Part shown: one piece after another, positions 59,449 through 64,000 of the stretch
How positions within the stretch are numbered: the first letter of the stretch is position 1
Layout: each line of letters starts with the position of its first letter
Source of the DNA: Pelosinus baikalensis
Lineage (GTDB): Bacteria; Bacillota; Negativicutes; DSM-13327
NCBI RefSeq assembly: GCF_020819555.1
Contig: NZ_JAJHJB010000015.1
Location: forward strand, 1-64,000
DNA length: 64,000 nt
Direction: 5' to 3'
The notes under the pieces: model-generated
Told to the model about the DNA's origin: nothing
The model's input: the letters and a program-made list of their open reading frames with translations, nothing else
Database searches by the model: none
Made by a program: the position numbers and the translations under genes

Positions 59449-61098
59449 TTACATCATGCCGCCCATACCGCCCATGCCACCCATACCGCCCATGCCGCCC
59501 ATAGCAGCAGCACCAGCACCACCGTCTTTTTCTGGTTTATCAGCTACTAATGTTTCAGTAGTCAATACCATTGCGGCGATACTAGCAGCATTTTGCAATG
59601 CAGAGCGAGTAACTTTTGCTGGATCAACAATACCTGCAGCAATCATGTCAACATACTCTTCAGTTAATGCATTGAAGCCCATGCCTTTACCGGCTTTTTT
59701 CACGCCTGCAACAACGATGGAACCTTCAAGGCCTGCATTGTTAGCGATTTGGCGTACAGGCTCTTCAATTGCACGTTTTACAATTTCAACACCTGTCTTT
59801 TCGTCACCAATTGCTTCAATGGCATCAAGAGCTGATAAGATATCGATGAAAGTAGTACCACCACCTGCGACAATACCTTCTTCAACAGCAGCACGAGTTG
59901 CATTCAAAGCATCTTCAATGCGATATTTCTTTTCTTTCAGTTCTACTTCTGTTGCAGCACCTACTTGAATTACAGCTACACCGCCAGATAATTTAGCAAG
60001 ACGTTCTTGAAGTTTTTCTTTATCAAAATCAGAAGTGCTATCTTCGATTTGTGTTTTGATTTGGCTAACGCGAGCTTTGATTAGAGTTACATCACCAGCG
60101 CCATCAATGATAGTAGTTTCTTCTTTGGAAACACGCACTTGACGAGCACGTCCAAGATCAACCAGCTCTACGGTATCAAGTTTGCGACCAATTTCTTCTG
60201 TAACAACAGTACCGCCAGTTAAAGCAGCAATGTCTTCTAGCATTGCTTTACGACGATCACCAAAACCAGGAGCTTTTACAGCTACAGCTTTAAAGGTACC
60301 GCGTAATTTATTCACAACCAAAGTTGCTAATGCTTCACCTTCAATATCTTCAGCAAGGATCAAAAGTTCACGACCTTGTTGCACCACTTTTTCCAATGTA
60401 GGTAGTAAATCTGCAATGGCACCAATTTTACGGTCAGTGATCAAAATGTAAGGATCGTTTAAAATCGCTTCCATTTTGTCAGTATCCGTTACCATGTACG
60501 GGGAAATGTAGCCACGGTCAAATTGCATACCTTCTACTACATCAAGACTAGTTCCCATACCTTTGGATTCTTCAACAGTGATAACACCGTCTTTACCCAC
60601 TTTTTCCATAGCCTCAGCAATCAAATTACCGATTTCTTCGTCAGCTGCGGAAATCGAAGCAACTTGTGCAATCGCATCTTTTGTTTCCACTTTCTTAGCA
60701 GATTTTTTAATTTCTTCCACTAAAGTTTTCACTGCTTTTTCGATACCTTTTTTAATGATCATAGGGTTTGCGCCTGCTGCTACATTGCGCATACCTTCAC
60801 GAATCATAGCTTGTGCAAGTAAAGTTGCAGTAGTAGTACCATCACCAGCCACATCATTGGTTTTGGTAGCAACTTCTTTAACAAGCTGAGCACCCATATT
60901 TTCAAACGGATCTTCCAGATCAATGTCACGTGCAATAGTTACACCATCATTTGTAACAGTAGGAGCACCGAATTTTTTATCCAGAACAACATTGCGCCCC
61001 TTAGGTCCAAGTGTTACTTTTACTGCATTTGCAAGTGCATTTACGCCTCTTTCTAATGCGCGACGTGCGTCTTCATCAAATAAAATTTGTTTTGCCAT
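59449..61098 (-). CDS. groEL: Chaperonin GroEL
   Basis: A 549-residue 60-kDa chaperonin subunit, 14-mer with GroES. Diagnostic segments: AKQILFDEDARRALERGV, VTLGPKGRNVVLDKKFGAP, ATKTNDVAGDGTTTATLLAQ (ATP site), EGMQFDRGYISPYM, VKAPGFGDRRKAML, LSGGVAVIQVGAATE and the Gly-Met tail ending GGMGGMM. The ATG at 61098 (GGAGG upstream) gives the normal N-terminus. It forms an operon with groES, 27 bases apart, controlled by a CIRCE element. The 3' end lies 85 bases from the integrase pseudogene. Confidence 0.99.
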   Translation of the reverse strand: MAKQILFDEDARRALERGVNALANAVKVTLGPKGRNVVLDKKFGAPTVTNDGVTIARDIDLEDPFENMGAQLVKEVATKTNDVAGDGTTTATLLAQAMIREGMRNVAAGANPMIIKKGIEKAVKTLVEEIKKSAKKVETKDAIAQVASISAADEEIGNLIAEAMEKVGKDGVITVEESKGMGTSLDVVEGMQFDRGYISPYMVTDTDKMEAILNDPYILITDRKIGAIADLLPTLEKVVQQGRELLILAEDIEGEALATLVVNKLRGTFKAVAVKAPGFGDRRKAMLEDIAALTGGTVVTEEIGRKLDTVELVDLGRARQVRVSKEETTIIDGAGDVTLIKARVSQIKTQIEDSTSDFDKEKLQERLAKLSGGVAVIQVGAATEVELKEKKYRIEDALNATRAAVEEGIVAGGGTTFIDILSALDAIEAIGDEKTGVEIVKRAIEEPVRQIANNAGLEGSIVVAGVKKAGKGMGFNALTEEYVDMIAAGIVDPAKVTRSALQNAASIAAMVLTTETLVADKPEKDGGAGAAAMGGMGGMGGMGGMGGMM

Positions 61099-61125
61099 TA
61101 TATGTAAACCTCCCAAATAATTTTA

Positions 61126-61410
61126 TTATTGTACAACTGCTAAAATATCTCTTTCACTTACAATCAGATATTCTTGCCCTTCATATTTCACTTCAGTACC
61201 TGCATACTTGGAGAATATAATTTTATCGCCAACTTTTACATCAAGAGCTACGCGTTGACCATTGTCCAATACTTTACCGGTACCGACCTCGATAATTTCA
61301 CCTTCTTGTGGCTTTTCCTTAGCAGTATCAGGTAGTACGATACCACTTTTTGTTTTCATCTCGCCTTCTAAAACCTTAATGACGACTCTGTCACCCAATG
61401 GCTTAATCAT
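61126..61410 (-). CDS. groES: Co-chaperonin GroES
   Basis: A 94-residue lid protein. It starts IKPLGDRVVIKVLEGEM, has the mobile loop TKSGIVLPDTAKEKPQEGEI, and ends EYLIVSERDILAVVQ. The ATG at 61410 follows GGAGG. It is first gene of the groESL operon. The promoter is overlapped by the CIRCE operator (61453-61479), 43 bases upstream. Confidence 0.98.
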   Translation of the reverse strand: MIKPLGDRVVIKVLEGEMKTKSGIVLPDTAKEKPQEGEIIEVGTGKVLDNGQRVALDVKVGDKIIFSKYAGTEVKYEGQEYLIVSERDILAVVQ

Positions 61411-61452
61411 TGAAATTTCCTCCTCCACGATATGTAATGATATTAGTTTTGT

Positions 61453-61479
61453 TAGCACTCATTGTTAGCGAGTGCTAAT
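61453..61479. promoter_or_regulatory. CIRCE element (HrcA operator)
   Basis: TTAGCACTC, nine bases, GAGTGCTAA: an exact CIRCE palindrome. Heat-inactivated HrcA binds here and represses groESL. Confidence 0.97.
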
Positions 61480-61490
61480 CACATAATTTA

Positions 61491-61518
61491 TGATATAAAA
61501 TTCAGCAAGAAAAAGCAA
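61491..61518 (-). promoter_or_regulatory. Possible groESL promoter
   Basis: TTGCTT (61518-61513), 16-base spacer, TATCAT (61496-61491), directly upstream of CIRCE. A weak match. Confidence 0.45.
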
Positions 61519-61657
61519 GTGTTTAATAGGAAAAATCCATATTTTTTTCAAAAAATATTTAGACTCACTTCTCATTGCGTATATTACACGCAAAAGATAA
61601 ATGGTCCTTTTTGCTGCTTATAAGTAGAAAAGTGCCTAATTAGGCACTTTAGGCAGG

Positions 61658-62239
61658 CTATGTTCTTTTCGTTGCTGCTTCTACAATGGATTCAGCAACA
61701 TCTTTAATTGATTTGCGTTTACTCATACTATATTGTTGAATGCGACGATAGGCTTCTGTTTCGCTAAGATTGTAAGCGTCCATCAAAATGCCTTTCGCAC
61801 GATCAAGAATTTTTCGTGTCTCTAAGGATTGTTTCACATTCTCGAGTTCTTGTTCTAACTCAGCAAACTCTTGAAAACGAGACAAAGCGATCTCGATAGC
61901 AGGAAATAAATTCACTTCTTTAACAGGCTTCACTAAATAAGCCAGTACACCTGAATCCTTGGCTTTCTCCACAATATCCTTTTGACTAAATGCTGTTAAC
62001 AATAGAACCGGAGCAAGCTTCTCATTGGAAATTATCTTTGCCGCTGTAATACCATCCATCTCAGGCATCTTAATATCCATAATAACCAAATCAGGCCGAT
62101 ATTGACGAACTAAATCAACAGCCCTCGATCCGTCAGAGGCTTCTGCCACGACCGTATGTCCTGCCTCTTCCAAAAGCTCTTTTAAATCCATCCGAATAAT
62201 TGATTCATTATCAGCTATAACAATCCGCAATGATTCCAT
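61658..62239 (-). CDS. Response regulator with ANTAR RNA-binding domain
   Basis: A 193-residue protein. The receiver domain has IVIADNESIIRMDLKELL and the phospho-acceptor Asp in PDLVIMDIKMPEMDGITAA, with the lysine in YLVKPVKEVN. The ANTAR domain (about 130-193) has LETRKILDRAKGILMDAYNL followed by SETEAYRRIQQYSMSKR. ANTAR regulators bind two-stem-loop RNA and prevent transcription termination. The ATG follows AAAGGAGG. It forms a pair with the preceding sensor kinase, which it follows by one base. It resembles PdtaR/EutV. Confidence 0.95.
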   Translation of the reverse strand: MESLRIVIADNESIIRMDLKELLEEAGHTVVAEASDGSRAVDLVRQYRPDLVIMDIKMPEMDGITAAKIISNEKLAPVLLLTAFSQKDIVEKAKDSGVLAYLVKPVKEVNLFPAIEIALSRFQEFAELEQELENVKQSLETRKILDRAKGILMDAYNLSETEAYRRIQQYSMSKRKSIKDVAESIVEAATKRT

Positions 62240-62240
62240 T

Positions 62241-63662
62241 CTAAACTCCTCCTTTCGCCTTACGGGGAATGGTAATACAAGCATGAGTACCATTATCCGT
62301 GTATAATGCAAAACTACCGCCAACATCGCTCTCAATCAGTGTTCGTACAATTTGCAATCCCAAACTGTTGGATAATTGGGGATTAAAGCTCGGTGGCATG
62401 CCAATGCCATTATCATAGATTTCGATTTTATATTCATCTTCCAGGGTACTAATGTCAACCCCAATGATGCCTTCATGCCGACCTACAAAACCATGTTCGA
62501 TTGAGTTTTGGATCAGCTCATTAATAACCAGAGCCAAACTACTAGCCTGCTCCGAGGGAAATACCACTGTCTCACCATTAAAAATAGTTTGTAAATTAAA
62601 GTCTGGTTCCAGCATATTTTGAATAACTAGGTCGAGAATATTTCTAGCCACTTCTGCTACATCGATAAATTCTGCATCCTGCTGTGATAAAAATTCATGA
62701 ACAACAGAAATACTAGAAATTCGATTCACACTCTCCCGTAGAGCAGCTTTTACTTCCTGGGATTTCGTACGCCTTGACTGCAGCCGCAGTAAACTGGCAA
62801 TGGTCTGTAAATTATTTTTCACCCGATGGTGTATTTCTTGAATGACTGCTGATTTTATTAATAGTTCTTTTTCTTTCTTTTTTACCTCGGTAACATCTGT
62901 TAAAATTACAACCGTACAGGCTGTAACTTGATTTACAACTATGGGAATTGCCCTTTGTACCAATACCATATTGCCTGCTGACAATTCTGCCTCACAAGGC
63001 TCTTGAATGGTCATAGCCTTTTGGGCTAACCCCATATTGGCCTGGCGCTCATAAATGCGCCGACCGACAATATTACCTACAGCTAATACCTTATATATAC
63101 TATCAGCAGTTGAATTAGCAAAAATGATTTTACCATGCTCATTTACAATGAGAATACCATCACTGGCAGACAAGGAACGATATTGCTTGCTGCTGCTTGG
63201 TATTTTCACCGTCGATAAAAGAAGTTGTGCGGTTTCAACCAAGAGTTGATGCCCATGTACGTGAGCTTCTTCCATGCTAGATTCAAAACTGACAGCAGCA
63301 ATTACATTACCGCTAGCATCTCGCACCGGGTAGACCTGCATTTCCATCCACATACCCAGAGCCCATTCCCGTTGCCCATGAATCGCTTCTCCCATGGAGA
63401 TACTTCGCCATATAAGCGGCTCCTCTAAGGCATAGACAGTTGTCCCCAATAAGCTGGGCTTATGCTGCACATAGCTGGTATTGGGTTTTATTTGCGCTGC
63501 AATAACCAAAAAGTTCTCCATACGCGCTTTCGTATATAAGGTAACTTGGGCGTGCGCCAAGTCACTTGCTAATCCCAATACGGTGCAAATTGTATCTAGC
63601 ACTGCAATTTGCGCTGGGGCTAATGTAGTTACTTTTCGACAAATATCTCCAGCCACTCCCAT
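62241..63662 (-). CDS. Sensor histidine kinase of HisKA_2 (PdtaS/EutW-like) type
   Basis: A 473-residue soluble sensor without membrane segments. Residues about 1-150 are a GAF-like domain, then a PAS domain (about 165-275: DGILIVNEHGKIIFANSTADSIY, with RRIYERQ). The HisKA_2 segment with the phospho-accepting His is IQEIHHRVKNNLQTIASLLRLQSR. The ATPase has NELIQNSIEHGF and YDNGIGMPPSF. The ATG at 63662 follows GGAGG. It signals to the ANTAR regulator downstream. Ligand unknown; related sensors respond to ethanolamine or other small molecules. Confidence 0.93.
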   Translation of the reverse strand: MGVAGDICRKVTTLAPAQIAVLDTICTVLGLASDLAHAQVTLYTKARMENFLVIAAQIKPNTSYVQHKPSLLGTTVYALEEPLIWRSISMGEAIHGQREWALGMWMEMQVYPVRDASGNVIAAVSFESSMEEAHVHGHQLLVETAQLLLSTVKIPSSSKQYRSLSASDGILIVNEHGKIIFANSTADSIYKVLAVGNIVGRRIYERQANMGLAQKAMTIQEPCEAELSAGNMVLVQRAIPIVVNQVTACTVVILTDVTEVKKKEKELLIKSAVIQEIHHRVKNNLQTIASLLRLQSRRTKSQEVKAALRESVNRISSISVVHEFLSQQDAEFIDVAEVARNILDLVIQNMLEPDFNLQTIFNGETVVFPSEQASSLALVINELIQNSIEHGFVGRHEGIIGVDISTLEDEYKIEIYDNGIGMPPSFNPQLSNSLGLQIVRTLIESDVGGSFALYTDNGTHACITIPRKAKGGV

Positions 63663-63797
63663 TTGTACCTCCAACTATTACTTAAAAATAATTGCGAATA
63701 CCTGCTCTATTACTTTGTTTATACTTATTCCACTTATTATATAAAAATTCCTTGTCGTGGAATTTTCAAACTTTTATTTTACATTTTACTCCATATG

Positions 63798-64000
63798 TTA
63801 AGTCACTATTTCCCTTGCGCCTAATTTCAAAGAAGGTTTTGCATTCAAATGCAAATCGGCATAATCGCCTATTTGATGCTGATAATAGGCTCTGCAAGCA
63901 ATCATGGCAGCATTGTCAGTACACAATATAGGATCTGGATAGTAGAAGGATATCCCTGCCTGTTGGCATTCATACCCTAATTTAGCTTTAAGACCACTAT
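63798..64000 (-). CDS. tsaD: tRNA threonylcarbamoyladenosine transferase TsaD, C-terminal part
   Basis: The window edge cuts this gene; only about the last 66 residues are present. The readable segment is SGLKAKLGYECQQAGISFYY, then PDPILCTDNAAMIACRAYYQ and HQIGDYADLHLNAKPSLKLGAREIVT. The ASKH signature LCTDNAAMIA with the C-terminal GDYADLHLNA is that of TsaD (YgjD/Gcp), which with TsaB and TsaE makes t6A37 in ANN-reading tRNAs. It is on the minus strand, about 125 bases upstream of the sensor kinase start. Confidence 0.92.
   Translation of the reverse strand, partial: SGLKAKLGYECQQAGISFYYPDPILCTDNAAMIACRAYYQHQIGDYADLHLNAKPSLKLGAREIVT

Noticed and set aside
59456..59968. Plus-strand reading frame of 170 residues inside groEL
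   Set aside because: It is the antisense shadow of the strongly conserved groEL gene and has no ribosome-binding site.
1..64000. tRNA and rRNA genes
   Set aside because: I looked for cloverleaf-like patterns and conserved GGTTCAATCC-type arms in the gaps and saw none convincing.

Overview
The window reads as chromosome of a low-GC, anaerobic, endospore-forming Firmicute with didermic-clade character, most plausibly a Negativicute of the Pelosinus/Sporomusa type. This is inferred from gene content only: a long single-chain pyruvate:ferredoxin oxidoreductase, the futalosine menaquinone genes, a Spo0E-like phosphatase, a PdaB-like deacetylase, ThiH-type thiamine synthesis, a CIRCE-controlled groESL operon, and Firmicute-type riboswitches. 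Most genes lie on the minus strand.

Layout. 1-6 kb: pyruvate:ferredoxin oxidoreductase, a small conserved protein and a GlpA-like FAD protein; the first and last of these share an ATTGTATACAAT palindrome in front of the gene. 6-20 kb: single-gene units (DUF1904, Fsr-type exporter, YetF-like and DUF456 membrane proteins, universal stress protein, Ddl, AraC regulator, DODA-type dioxygenase, HAD phosphatase, LysE exporter opposite a MocR regulator, HD protein, C_GCAxxG_C_C protein, MarR, HipA-like kinase, and a protein with an internal duplication). 20-22 kb: a SAM-I riboswitch with its terminator in front of a 64-residue unknown protein, followed by LarE. 22-26 kb: a deletion scar joining a truncated sensor protein to a truncated, frameshifted RbsC-type permease, then an intact plus-strand sugar operon (class II aldolase, PfkB kinase, D-lyxose isomerase).

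26-35 kb: purine operon purE-C-F-M-N-H-D, preceded by a purine permease under a guanine-type riboswitch. 35-37.5 kb: TerC-like protein, thioredoxin reductase and a CIPC thioredoxin. 37.7-42.3 kb: thiamine operon thiS-G-H-E-C controlled by two tandem TPP riboswitches, each with its own terminator. 42-48 kb: purine nucleoside phosphorylase, an HD-GYP response regulator overlapping its sensor kinase, and an AI-2E family protein. 48-56 kb: a GNAT protein with a probable ATT start, a 53-residue Spo0E-like protein, guaA, and the menaquinone operon mqnE-A-C with an MTAP-like phosphorylase.

56-59.4 kb is an accessory region: a 24-residue Cys-rich mini-protein, a DUF2935 gene whose ribosome-binding site lies in a perfect 21-bp hairpin, prophage debris (helicase fragment, VRR-NUC nuclease, broken integrase), a 40-residue membrane peptide, and a Cys-rich repeat protein built from eight FCFPRQ-like hexads with a sigma-K-like promoter. 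The window ends with groESL, a PdtaS/PdtaR-like sensor and ANTAR regulator pair, and the 3' end of tsaD.

The strongest points for follow-up are the SAM-riboswitch unit with a three-cysteine LarE, the FCFPRQ repeat protein, a 98-bp palindromic repeat present twice (one copy supplies the end of thiG), the tandem TPP switches, the MTAP-like enzyme in the menaquinone operon, and the sequestered ribosome-binding site of the DUF2935 gene. All family calls were made by eye, without database searches.
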